A stretch of 64,000 bases of DNA. Origin: Pseudomonadota bacterium. GTDB lineage: Bacteria > Pseudomonadota > Alphaproteobacteria > Sphingomonadales > Sphingomonadaceae. How positions within the stretch are numbered: position 1 is the first letter of the stretch; each line of letters opens with the position of its first letter. Positions 43,621 through 52,088 of this stretch are shown here, in pieces. The notes under the pieces are model-generated. The model was not told where the DNA came from. It saw only the letters and a list, made by a program, of their open reading frames with translations, and did no database searches. The position numbers were made by a program, and so were the translations under genes. Location of the stretch: NCBI GenBank assembly GCA_039818985.1, contig JBCBSU010000001.1, positions 2,196,367-2,260,366 on the forward strand, given 5' to 3'.

Positions 43621-44714
43621 TGGAGCAAAATGAGCAGGACAAATCGGAAGAACCAACGCCGTTCAAGCTGCGAAAGGCGCGCGAAAAAGGCCAGGTCGCG
43701 CGTGGCATGGACCTTGGCTTTCTTTCGGTCATCATTGCATTTCTAGGCTTTTTCATGGTTTTTGGCGGCCCCTATATGACAGCCCTGGCCATGAACACGC
43801 GCCATGTACTGAGCCTGCCGGTGCACAGCCATAGCGACCCGCTGGCGCTGGTCGATCTGCTGCAGAATATGACAATGCGTTTCTTCTGGCCGCTGCTCGC
43901 GCTATTCGCCATCACCATCACCATCGTGGTGTTTTTCGAAATCGTGCAGCTTCGCGGCTTTCTGTTTTCCACCCATCCGCTGAAACCCGATTTCACCAAG
44001 CTCAACCCGGCTAAGGGTCTGAAGCGACTCTTCTCCATGAAGATGCTCAAGGAAACGCTGAAAAACATCGTCAAACTGGTGGTTTATGCCACTGTATCGG
44101 GACTGGTTGTTCATTATGGCGTGCAGCAATATGCCCATAGCATGCGCGATGCCGACCGGCTGGTCGATGCGATGCAGCTATCGGCGTTACGGCTGTTGCT
44201 GGCCTTCGCCGTTTGCGCTGCCTTTTTCGTGGTGCTTGACCAGATCATCGCGCGGCAGGAATATCGCAAGCAGATGCGGATGAGCCGGCGCGAGGTTACC
44301 CGCGAGAACAAGGATCGCGAAGGTGATCCACGGCTGAAGCAGAAGCGCAAATCGCTCCATGCCGATTTCACCCAGTCCAGCGGCAATATCGCCGATGTCG
44401 CCGGCGCCGATGTGGTGATCGTCAACCCGGAGCATTTTGCCGTGGCCCTGCGCTATGATCCGGAGCAGATGGAAGCGCCGCAGCTCGTCGCAAGGGGTCG
44501 CAACCATTTTGCTCTGGCGATCAAGCAGATCGCCTGGCGCAACAGCGTCACCATCATCGAGAACAGACCATTGGCGCAGGGTCTGTACAAGGCGTGCAAG
44601 CCCGGGGCGATGATTCCCGAGGCCTATTATCGCGATGTTGTCAGCATCTATCTCCGGCTGCCGCACAAGAAGCGATCGCAGGAGAGTGACAGCCAGAGGG
44701 AGCACAGCTCGTGA
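43620..44714 (+). CDS. flhB: Flagellar export switch protein FlhB, set 2, with NPEH motif
   Basis: FlhB (364 residues) begins with EEPTPFKLRKAREKGQVARG, has four membrane helices (about 30-210) and the cytoplasmic domain. The position of the autocleavage motif is residues 269-272, as in set 1, but reads NPEH rather than NPTH. Asn and Pro, needed for cleavage, are retained; the Thr-to-Glu change is unusual. The charged linker before it (SRREVTRENKDREGDPRLK) is normal. Start overlaps the fliR stop. Confidence 0.93.
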   Translation: MEQNEQDKSEEPTPFKLRKAREKGQVARGMDLGFLSVIIAFLGFFMVFGGPYMTALAMNTRHVLSLPVHSHSDPLALVDLLQNMTMRFFWPLLALFAITITIVVFFEIVQLRGFLFSTHPLKPDFTKLNPAKGLKRLFSMKMLKETLKNIVKLVVYATVSGLVVHYGVQQYAHSMRDADRLVDAMQLSALRLLLAFAVCAAFFVVLDQIIARQEYRKQMRMSRREVTRENKDREGDPRLKQKRKSLHADFTQSSGNIADVAGADVVIVNPEHFAVALRYDPEQMEAPQLVARGRNHFALAIKQIAWRNSVTIIENRPLAQGLYKACKPGAMIPEAYYRDVVSIYLRLPHKKRSQESDSQREHSS

Positions 44715-46762
44715 TCGGCAAACTGCTCGGTGAATCGCGTGACCTGGCACTGGTGATCGGCACCATCATCATCCTGCTTATCCTGTTTTCGCCGATCCCT
44801 CCTTTCGTTCTTGATCTGGCGATCATCATCAATTTCGGCCTTGGCCTGACGATCCTGCTGCTGACATTCTATGTCGCAAAGCCGGTCGAATTCTCGACCT
44901 TTCCCTCGCTGCTGCTGGTCGCAACGCTGTTTCGGCTTGCGCTCAATGTCGCGGCTACCCGGCTTATCCTCACCGGTGCAGATGCCGGCGATGTTATCGG
45001 CTCGATCGGCAGCTATGCGGTGCAGGGCAATTTCGTCATCGGCCTCGTCGTATTCTTCATCCTGGTGGTGGTGCAATATGTCGTAATCACCTCCGGTGCC
45101 CAGCGCGTATCAGAGGTCGCTGCGCGGTTCACTCTCGATTCCATGCCGGGCCAGCAAATGAGCATCGATGCCGATCTCAACATGGGCCTGATCGACCAGA
45201 AGGAAGCGATTGCGCGACGCCGGGAATTGGAGAAAGAGGCGAATTTCTATGGTTCGATGGATGGTGCCAGTAAATTCGTCAAGGGGGATGCCATTGCCGG
45301 CATCATCATCCTGCTGATCGATATCATTGCCGGCTGGATTGTCGGTGTGGTGCAGATGGACATGAGCTGGATCGACGCACTGCAGCATTTCACCCTGCTT
45401 ACCATCGGCGATGGCATTGCAACCCAGCTTCCGGCGCTGATCATCTCGATTGCCACCGGCATCATTGTCACCCGCTCAGCGGCCGATCGCGAGCTTGGCA
45501 CCGAGGTGCTGACACAACTCAGCTCTGTGCCGCGGATTCCGGTGATCGTCACCGCAGCGTTATTATTGCTGATGCTGTTGCCCGGCATGCCGAAATGGCC
45601 GATTGTGATCATCATCATGTTGCTTGGCCTTGTCTGGTGGCGCATACGACGCCAGCGGCAATCGGGCGAAGCCGAGGATAGACTTGATGATACGTCCGAA
45701 GAGACTGATGGTGTCGATGTCGCTGCCGTGCCTCTACCAATAGAGATTGGTCTCGGCCCGGCATTGCATGATCAGTGGCATGGCGAGGCGGCGATTATCA
45801 GCAGCCGGGTCGGCACATTGAGACGCGAATTTACCGAGCAGTTCGGCTTCGGCTTCGCAGAGGTCAAGCTGAGACAGGATTCGCGCCTGAAACCGCAAGG
45901 CTATGCCATTAGGCTGTCCGGCGTACCGCATGGCGAAGGAGAAATATTGAGCGACAAGCTGCTGGCGGTGCGCAGCGAAAACGTCATGAAGGACCTCGAT
46001 GGCATAAGCGCCACCGATCCGGCGTTCGGATTACCGGCCTATTGGATCGATGAAGATCTCCGACAAGAAGCGGACAGCCTGGGCTATACGCTGGTCGATC
46101 CGATGACGGTGCTGATCACGCATCTCAGCGAAACATTGAAGAGCGAGGTCGACAGCCTGCTAACACGCAACGATGTTGTGCAGATGCTCGAAGGCGTGCG
46201 CAGTCGCCAAGCCGGCATGATCGAGGATCTGATCCCCAACATCATGGCCGTGGCCGATGTCCAGCGCGTGATGCAAAGGCTGCTGGAAGAGAATGTATCG
46301 ATCGCCAATACCGACCTCATCGCCGAAACGCTGGTCGATACCGGTCGTCAGACCAAGGATATCGCGACCCTGACCGAGCATGTGCGGCAACGGATGAAAA
46401 ACGCCATCTGCCACCGGTTGCGTGGCGACCATGCGGAATTGGCAGTGCTCAGCCTCGATCCACGCTATGAACACCGGATCATGACCAATGTCGGCAATGC
46501 CGGGAGTGAGCCGCCCGCATCTGCGGTGGTAGAGCCGTCACTTGCAGAGAAGCTTTTGCGCAAGCTGCTGCCGCTGACCGAGGCCATGGGACGCGAAGGC
46601 CGTAATCCGGTGTTGCTGTGCGGCCCGGAATTGCGCCGCCATTTGCGCGCGCTGACGCGACGAAGCATCCCCAGGCTGGCGGTGCTTTCGGTCGATGAGA
46701 TCCCGATGAAGATCGCGCTGCAATCCTTCGCCGTGGTGGAGTATGACGATGACAGCGGATGA
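44711..46762 (+). CDS. flhA: Flagellar export gate protein FlhA, set 2
   Basis: FlhA (683 residues) is complete here. The N-terminal half (about 1-310) holds the membrane helices with AKPVEFSTFPSLLLV, SAGAQRVSEVAARFTLD-type and FVKGDAIAGII blocks. The cytoplasmic half (about 340-683) forms the chaperone-docking ring. Start is GTG 44711 with GAGGGAG seven bases upstream, overlapping the flhB stop. The linker between the halves is acidic (residues 318-337) and differs from set 1, so the two FlhA proteins probably recruit different substrates (inference). Confidence 0.95.
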   Translation: MIGKLLGESRDLALVIGTIIILLILFSPIPPFVLDLAIIINFGLGLTILLLTFYVAKPVEFSTFPSLLLVATLFRLALNVAATRLILTGADAGDVIGSIGSYAVQGNFVIGLVVFFILVVVQYVVITSGAQRVSEVAARFTLDSMPGQQMSIDADLNMGLIDQKEAIARRRELEKEANFYGSMDGASKFVKGDAIAGIIILLIDIIAGWIVGVVQMDMSWIDALQHFTLLTIGDGIATQLPALIISIATGIIVTRSAADRELGTEVLTQLSSVPRIPVIVTAALLLLMLLPGMPKWPIVIIIMLLGLVWWRIRRQRQSGEAEDRLDDTSEETDGVDVAAVPLPIEIGLGPALHDQWHGEAAIISSRVGTLRREFTEQFGFGFAEVKLRQDSRLKPQGYAIRLSGVPHGEGEILSDKLLAVRSENVMKDLDGISATDPAFGLPAYWIDEDLRQEADSLGYTLVDPMTVLITHLSETLKSEVDSLLTRNDVVQMLEGVRSRQAGMIEDLIPNIMAVADVQRVMQRLLEENVSIANTDLIAETLVDTGRQTKDIATLTEHVRQRMKNAICHRLRGDHAELAVLSLDPRYEHRIMTNVGNAGSEPPASAVVEPSLAEKLLRKLLPLTEAMGREGRNPVLLCGPELRRHLRALTRRSIPRLAVLSVDEIPMKIALQSFAVVEYDDDSG

Positions 46763-46800
46763 CGATAGTCAGCAACTAATGACCCTGCATGGAGCAGAAT

Positions 46801-47952
46801 ATGACCGACAATAAGGCAATGGCGCTACAGCGACTGGAATGGCTGAAGGACGATCCCGGCAATATGACGCTGCGGCTAGACACATTGACGCTGGCCCTCA
46901 ACAATCGACTGTTGGATATTGCGGATCAGCTGATCAGAACCACACCGGAAAGTGACAGGGATAACCCCAATCTACGCAATCTCTCCGGGTTGCTGGCGCT
47001 GAAGCGCGGCGATGCGGCAGCCGCCATTGCGCATTTCGAGAGCCTGCACGATGCTGGTATCGTCAACGATGCAACACGCTTCAACCTGGCCTGGTGCCAC
47101 GCACTTGAGGGTCGGCATGAGGAGGCACTCGCGCTGCTGTCGGACGAACTGGCGGAAGCCTTGCCGCAAGCCGCGGCGCTGCGGGTACAGACGCTGCACA
47201 CTGCCGGGCAGTTCGAGACAGCGCAGGAGCAGGCAAAAGCGCTGATGACGGTGCATCCCGAAGATCGCGGGCTGATGGCTGCAATATCAACGCTTGCGCT
47301 CGATATGGCAGACAGGTCACTGGCGCTGACCAGTGCAAAAAAGGCCGGTGAACATCCCGATGCCCTGACGACGCTTGGGCTGCTGCATCTGGAGGCAAAC
47401 CGGACCGAAGAAGCCGAGCGCGAATTTGCCAGGGCGCTGGCATTAAATGACCGTCAGGCTAGGGCATGGATCGGTCAGGGGCTGGCGCGCTTACGCAACG
47501 GCTTTCATGAAGCAGCAGCACAGGATCTCGACTGCGGTGCCAGACTGTTCGGCACCCATCTCGGTTCGTGGCTGGCCGCCGGCTGGGCCTATTTCTCTGC
47601 AGGAGACCTTCAGACATGCCGTGCTCGCTTCACCACGGCGATGGATATAGATCCCAATTTTGCCGAAAGCCATGGGTCACTGGCGGTGCTGAACCTTGTA
47701 GAAGGCGACAGCGAAGCGGCTGAACGCCAGTGCGAGGTGGCGTTTCGTCTCAATCGCCAATGCTTCTCGGCCACGCTGGCAAAGAGCATCATGCTCGAAG
47801 CTGCCGGCGACACCGGAAAAGCACAGGCACTGGTCGCACGGGCCATGGCACATCCGATCGATGCCGAGGGCCGAAGCCTCGGCGCAATGCTGTCGGGGCT
47901 GACGGGCGGTGGCGCAGGTAGCGTGATTTTTGGTGCAAATCCGCTGCACTGA
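46801..47952 (+). CDS. TPR-repeat protein linked to set 2
   Basis: This 383-residue protein consists almost wholly of helical tetratricopeptide-type repeats (for example LGLLHLEANRTEEAEREFARALALN and GWAYFSAGDLQTCRARFTTAMDIDPNFAESHGSLAVL). No signal peptide or membrane segment is seen, so it is cytoplasmic. GGAG lies six bases before ATG 46801; an in-frame ATG at 46789 is less likely. It follows flhA after 38 bases and converges with the minus-strand operon. TPR proteins in flagellar loci can be export chaperones or assembly factors; the specific role is unknown. Confidence 0.8.
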   Translation: MTDNKAMALQRLEWLKDDPGNMTLRLDTLTLALNNRLLDIADQLIRTTPESDRDNPNLRNLSGLLALKRGDAAAAIAHFESLHDAGIVNDATRFNLAWCHALEGRHEEALALLSDELAEALPQAAALRVQTLHTAGQFETAQEQAKALMTVHPEDRGLMAAISTLALDMADRSLALTSAKKAGEHPDALTTLGLLHLEANRTEEAEREFARALALNDRQARAWIGQGLARLRNGFHEAAAQDLDCGARLFGTHLGSWLAAGWAYFSAGDLQTCRARFTTAMDIDPNFAESHGSLAVLNLVEGDSEAAERQCEVAFRLNRQCFSATLAKSIMLEAAGDTGKAQALVARAMAHPIDAEGRSLGAMLSGLTGGGAGSVIFGANPLH

Positions 47953-47973
47953 CCGAACACGAAACAGCAATAT

Positions 47974-48318
47974 CTATTCGGTCATCCGGTCAACCACCCG
48001 GTCTAGCAACCGCTGCGTTTCGGCATCGCTGCGCAGCAGCATCAGCACCCGGTCGACGACATTCTGAAAGCGCGCGTCATTGGCCACGCCATCACCAAAT
48101 TCCTCGAGCAGCAACCCTTCTATCAGCGCCCGATGCAACCGCTCCGGCGCAGCCTGTTTCAGAGCGTCCAGACGCTGCAGCGCCGACAGCCTATCACTGT
48201 CGGCGCTGCCATCACCGGCAGACGTTTTGGGCCTGACCGCCTTTCGGGTCTTGGATAAGCGCTCCAGCTGTTGCCGTACCAGGGCGATAAGCTGCTGATT
48301 CTGGTCGATACGGGTCAT
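47974..48318 (-). CDS. Small helical hypothetical protein at end of set 2 operon
   Basis: This 114-residue, charged protein is rich in Arg, Leu and Asp and predicted to be helical, without membrane segments. I do not recognise its family. It is the last gene of the long minus-strand operon, 22 bases after the TPR gene, which suggests a role in set 2 assembly or regulation, such as a chaperone or an anti-sigma-like protein. Neither is shown by sequence. Confidence 0.6.
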   Translation of the reverse strand: MTRIDQNQQLIALVRQQLERLSKTRKAVRPKTSAGDGSADSDRLSALQRLDALKQAAPERLHRALIEGLLLEEFGDGVANDARFQNVVDRVLMLLRSDAETQRLLDRVVDRMTE

Positions 48319-48340
48319 GCTGTCTCGCTTTATCGTCCGG

Positions 48341-48919
48341 TCACGGCTGTTTGGGTTTTGCGAGCTGATTGATCAGCAACGATGTCGAAGACAGTTCGGT
48401 CTCTCCCCCCGCCGCTTGCGCTGGTGCAGCCTGCGGTTCGGCCATAGCCATCAGATCTGCGCACTTGTCGATAATCAGCTGCATGTCATGATTAAGCGGC
48501 GGATTGTCGCGGTTAAGGCTGATGCCCTGACGCAAAGTGGCAATCGTCGCCGTGAACTCGTCGGCAATCAGATGATGCAGCCCGGTAACGAACAGCCGCA
48601 AATAGTGATTTTTCGGCAGACTCTCCAGTCTGTTCCAATGGTCCCTGGCCGCTTCGGCATCCCCCGAAGAAAGCGCAAAAAAGCCCAGCTGGAACCGGGC
48701 GATATGAAATTCCGGGTCGAGCGCAACCGCGTGCTGCATCAATTGCAGCGCCTCGACCTTGCGATCAGTGGCCGCTAGCAGCGATCCGCGCAGGAAGTAC
48801 AGCCGGGCATCATCCGGAAAACGGTCAATAGCACTGTCCAGCTCGGCCAGCCCCTGCACATCGTCTGAATCGATCAATTGCAGCAACTGGCGGATGTCAT
48901 CATCCGGGCAAAAGGTCAT
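48341..48919 (-). CDS. Small TPR protein after the set 2 sigma factor
   Basis: This 192-residue protein has about four TPR-like helical pairs (residues 10-150: DARLYFLRGSLLAATDRKVEALQLMQHAVALDP and following), then an Ala/Pro-rich tail. ATG 48919 has GAGGAG nine bases upstream and is my start; ATG 48952, overlapping the sigma-factor stop, would add 11 residues. The layout recalls class II export chaperones of type III systems (SycD/LcrH-like) but is longer. It lies between the sigma factor and the small helical gene. Confidence 0.72.
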   Translation of the reverse strand: MTFCPDDDIRQLLQLIDSDDVQGLAELDSAIDRFPDDARLYFLRGSLLAATDRKVEALQLMQHAVALDPEFHIARFQLGFFALSSGDAEAARDHWNRLESLPKNHYLRLFVTGLHHLIADEFTATIATLRQGISLNRDNPPLNHDMQLIIDKCADLMAMAEPQAAPAQAAGGETELSSTSLLINQLAKPKQP

Positions 48920-48948
48920 TATATCGTTCTCCTCATTATACAATCCTA

Positions 48949-49704
48949 TCATATTTTCCCTAGCCTTTGGCGCAGGCCCGACAGCGCTTCGCGATGCAGC
49001 TGCGATATGCGTCCTGCGCTGAGCTTCAACAGCTTTGCGATCTGGCGGAAACTGACGCCGTTCTGATAGTGCTGGCGGATGATGAAAGGCTTGGGCGGCG
49101 GCAGATCATCAACCGCGCCATCCAGCCGCTCCATCGTCGACTTCCACAGCAGCTGGTCATAGCCATTGCGCAGATCGCTGGGCTGGCTTTCATCAACATA
49201 GATGCGTGTGCCCTCCAGCATCGCGCCGAGCGCCAGACCGACCGCCAGACGCCGCAGCGCGGCAAGCGGATCATCATCCTCACCGGTTGCCCCCTGTTTG
49301 AGATGCTCCAGCCTTTCCCTTTCTGCCAGATAATAGTGTCGCGACTGGCGCGCCACTTCGCTCATACTGGCAATACCATCGGCAATATGGCCGGTAATGC
49401 GCCGCCGGGCATAAGCGGTGAAGGGTATCCGGCGCGTCGGGTCAAACCGGTTGATCGCCTGCAGCAAAGCTTCCATTGCCCATTGCTCCAGATCGGCCCT
49501 GTCATAATTGTCATTGCGCCGACGGTGATATTCTCGCGCGGCAATCTTCTTGGCAAAAGGCAGATAGAGTGTGAACAGGCGCTGCCGCGCGTCATCCTCA
49601 TCCCGCACCGCAATGCGATACCAGAGATCGGCCTCCGTCCACATCGGATCATGGACAAGCGCGAGGCCTTTTCCCGTCACCCGCCCTTTGCCCAGGATCG
49701 TCAT
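48949..49704 (-). CDS. Second FliA-type sigma factor, set 2
   Basis: This 251-residue sigma-70-family protein is related to FliA but quite divergent. Region 2 (about residues 40-115) has FTLYLPFAKKIAAREYHRR, DRADLEQWAMEALLQAI and IPFTAYARRRITGHIADGI. Region 4 (about 200-248) has FRQIAKLLKLSAGRISQLHREAL. The intervening region 3 is altered and contains an Asp-rich stretch. It overlaps fliP by four bases and so is made with the set 2 apparatus. A dedicated sigma factor suggests set 2 late genes are expressed independently of set 1. I could not identify its promoter consensus in the window. Confidence 0.87.
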   Translation of the reverse strand: MTILGKGRVTGKGLALVHDPMWTEADLWYRIAVRDEDDARQRLFTLYLPFAKKIAAREYHRRRNDNYDRADLEQWAMEALLQAINRFDPTRRIPFTAYARRRITGHIADGIASMSEVARQSRHYYLAERERLEHLKQGATGEDDDPLAALRRLAVGLALGAMLEGTRIYVDESQPSDLRNGYDQLLWKSTMERLDGAVDDLPPPKPFIIRQHYQNGVSFRQIAKLLKLSAGRISQLHREALSGLRQRLGKI

Positions 49705-50438
49705 TGAAAGCTACCGAGTACACCCTGCAGCACCAGCGACCAGCCATCGATGAGGACGAACATCAATATCTTGATCGGCAGGGAAATTGTCGCGGGTGGC
49801 ACCATCATCATGCCGAGCGAGAGCAAGACACTGGAAACCACAAGGTCGATCAGCAAGAACGGCAGGAAGATGACAAAGCCGATCATGAACGCGACACGCA
49901 GTTCGTTGAGCAGGAATGCCGGTATCAGCTTGAGCATGTCGACATCGTCGGCGGTGGCCGGAACAGGTTCTCGCGAAATGGCGTATATCGTCTCGATGTC
50001 CTGGTCGCGCACTTGCCGCAGCATGAAGCTGCGCAGCGGCGCGGTGCCATCTTCAATCGCCACCGACAGCTCTTTCTTGTCATCCAGAAAGGGTTGTACC
50101 GCCTCGTCATTGAGCGCCGTCAGCGTCGGACCCATGGAAAATAGCGAAAGAAACAGTGCAAGGCTGATCAGCACCTGGTTCGGTGGCGTTTCCGGCATGC
50201 CAAAGGCATGGCGCACCATCGCCAGTACGATGACGATGCGGACGAAACTGGTCATGCTGATGAACAGCGCCGGAATAATTGCCATCAGAGTGAGTATCAG
50301 GGCTACCCGGACAGTGTCGGGGCTGTTTCCTGCAGCCGCGGTAATGCCCGCTACCGATGGCCCCAGTCCTCCGGATGCACCATTGGACGCGACCAACATC
50401 GCTGCGTCGGCAAGCAGCATCAGACTATCCGGCGACAT
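49701..50438 (-). CDS. fliP: Flagellar export gate protein FliP, set 2
   Basis: FliP (245 residues) carries the conserved [36 protein letters not shown] block, the periplasmic charged region and the C-terminal LLIDLVVSSVLLSLGMMMVPPATISLP block. The N-terminus before the first helix is not a clear signal peptide, unlike in set 1. It overlaps fliO by 14 bases and the sigma factor by four. Confidence 0.95.
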   Translation of the reverse strand: MSPDSLMLLADAAMLVASNGASGGLGPSVAGITAAAGNSPDTVRVALILTLMAIIPALFISMTSFVRIVIVLAMVRHAFGMPETPPNQVLISLALFLSLFSMGPTLTALNDEAVQPFLDDKKELSVAIEDGTAPLRSFMLRQVRDQDIETIYAISREPVPATADDVDMLKLIPAFLLNELRVAFMIGFVIFLPFLLIDLVVSSVLLSLGMMMVPPATISLPIKILMFVLIDGWSLVLQGVLGSFQ

Positions 50439-50868
50439 GGGGCCAATCCACTATGCGGGTGTCGTCGCTGTCATGGCTGCCACAGACGGGCTGATCGGAG
50501 AGGATCTTGGCGTCCTGCGGACCGAGAAGCAGAAGATATTCCCGGTCATTATGCCGGATCACGCAACTGTCATAATGGGCATTGAGCCTGCGCGTCTCGA
50601 CAATATTCAGCCCTGTTGCGGCGTCGCTGTCGCGGAGAAAACCCGCGAGCGGCATTTTGCCGCCAGCATGACCATGCCGACGCCGCAACCACAATATGAC
50701 ACCAATGGCCACGATCAGACACAGCACCAGCGCAAGCACGACCCGCAGCACCGGTATATCCGGCGCGGCACCGCCGCCAAGCTGTTGTCCCAGCGCAGCG
50801 CTGACAGACATCATCAGAGCCGCCAGCGACACCGCGAAACACCGGAAAATCCGTATTGCCAAAGCCAC
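50425..50868 (-). CDS. fliO: Flagellar biosynthesis protein FliO, set 2
   Basis: FliO (147 residues, GTG start) has a signal-like first helix (about 8-27) and a second hydrophobic helix (about 41-60) followed by the cytoplasmic domain with GLNIVETRRLNAHYDSCVI and EYLLLLGPQDAKILSD. It lies between fliN and fliP, the normal order. Confidence 0.83.
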   Translation of the reverse strand: MALAIRIFRCFAVSLAALMMSVSAALGQQLGGGAAPDIPVLRVVLALVLCLIVAIGVILWLRRRHGHAGGKMPLAGFLRDSDAATGLNIVETRRLNAHYDSCVIRHNDREYLLLLGPQDAKILSDQPVCGSHDSDDTRIVDWPHVAG

Positions 50869-50871
50869 GGC

Positions 50872-51219
50872 TTATCCGATCTCGGTCAGCCGGACGCCGA
50901 ACTTGTCACCCACAGCAACCAGCTCGCCGCGCGCGATGAGACGATCCTTGAGCATCAGCGACACCAGATGGTTCAGTGTCGCGTCCAGCGTCACAACCGA
51001 ACCGGATTGCAGCGCCAGCATGTCCGATACGGTTATCTCGGCACTACCGACCAGGGCATCAAGGCTGACCGGAATATCCTGTATCAGCTCCGGCCTTAGC
51101 GCCGGAGCATTGCCGCCTTCGGACGCAGGCTGTGCGCCATTGTCGCTCTGCCTGGTGTCGCCGGGTCCGGTATCGCTATCGGTGGCCTCGCCACCATTGG
51201 ATTCGACCAAATCTGTCAT
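50872..51219 (-). CDS. fliN: Flagellar motor switch protein FliN, set 2
   Basis: FliN (115 residues) has an acidic variable leader (1-45) and a SpoA domain (about 46-113) with IPVSLDALVGSAEITVSDMLALQSGSVVTLD and DRLIARGELVAVGDKFGVRL. It follows the FliM-like gene and precedes fliO. Confidence 0.92.
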   Translation of the reverse strand: MTDLVESNGGEATDSDTGPGDTRQSDNGAQPASEGGNAPALRPELIQDIPVSLDALVGSAEITVSDMLALQSGSVVTLDATLNHLVSLMLKDRLIARGELVAVGDKFGVRLTEIG

Positions 51220-51245
51220 AATGCCCCCTAAGGTGTGTTACGATT

Positions 51246-52088
51246 TCACGGTGTTTCACTATGGATAGCGAGGCGCACTGCATCGCCGTGGCGATCAATT
51301 TGCGCCCCTGTGGTCGGCAAAAGCAGATCATTCACGGTCAACTGCACCCGGTCTGCCATCATCCGGTCGAGTATGACCACATCGCCCGGTTCACATGCGG
51401 CAATCTCGGCCAGTGACAATGTTGCTCCGCCAATGCGCGCGCCGAGCGCTACGCAACTTGCCAGCAACGCATCGCCTCTGTCGGTGAGCGTTCTGTGGCA
51501 GCGGCTGGGGGGAATGGCGGCGCGGCTGTAATCGAGCAGGAAATCGTGCGCGATACCTATCTGCGCTATGTCCCGCCCCTGCTTGTCATGCAGCGCAGCG
51601 CTCCATTGTGCGGGCTGTGCTTGCGGGATTGCTGATGATCCTTGATCGCTATCGGCACTGTCCATGGATCTATTATCGTCAGGCATGGTCCGGCGAATGC
51701 GATCGCACAAATCATCAAGACAGGTGCTCGCAGCATCATCAACCGGTCTGCGATCGGCCGGTCGTGGCGAAAATCTGTCCCAGTCTATGCCGAACAGCTC
51801 TGCCGCGAGTATGTCACACCCCGATTGCGATATTGTGAGTGTCAGGCCTGGTTTGATCTGCCGCTTCTCTGCCCTGTCCGGCTTGTCGGCAACAGACGTA
51901 CATTTATCGACGACGATGGGCTGTATCCGCCACGCGGCGAACCAGTCATCGGCCCAGGCATCGATATCCGCTGACAGCGTAGCGGCAAGCCTTACCGGAT
52001 TCAGCGCCGTTTCGGGAAGCCAGGCGTGTATTTTCGGTGCATTGGCTATAGCAACACCATCACCGTAATGCAGGACCGGACCAGCCAT
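51246..52088 (-). CDS. fliM: Divergent FliM-like C-ring protein, set 2
   Basis: This 280-residue protein occupies the fliM position before fliN. Its C-terminal 75 residues (about 205-278) form a SpoA domain (GARIGGATLSLAEIAACEPGDVVIL and LTVNDLLLPTTGAQIDRHGDAV). The first 200 residues do not show the conserved FliM middle domain that contacts FliG, nor a CheY-binding N-terminal peptide. It is 20-50 residues shorter than normal FliM. It overlaps flgE by one base (TAATG). Together with the missing fliG this points to an altered C-ring; it could also be viewed as a SctQ-like protein. Confidence 0.75.
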   Translation of the reverse strand: MAGPVLHYGDGVAIANAPKIHAWLPETALNPVRLAATLSADIDAWADDWFAAWRIQPIVVDKCTSVADKPDRAEKRQIKPGLTLTISQSGCDILAAELFGIDWDRFSPRPADRRPVDDAASTCLDDLCDRIRRTMPDDNRSMDSADSDQGSSAIPQAQPAQWSAALHDKQGRDIAQIGIAHDFLLDYSRAAIPPSRCHRTLTDRGDALLASCVALGARIGGATLSLAEIAACEPGDVVILDRMMADRVQLTVNDLLLPTTGAQIDRHGDAVRLAIHSETP

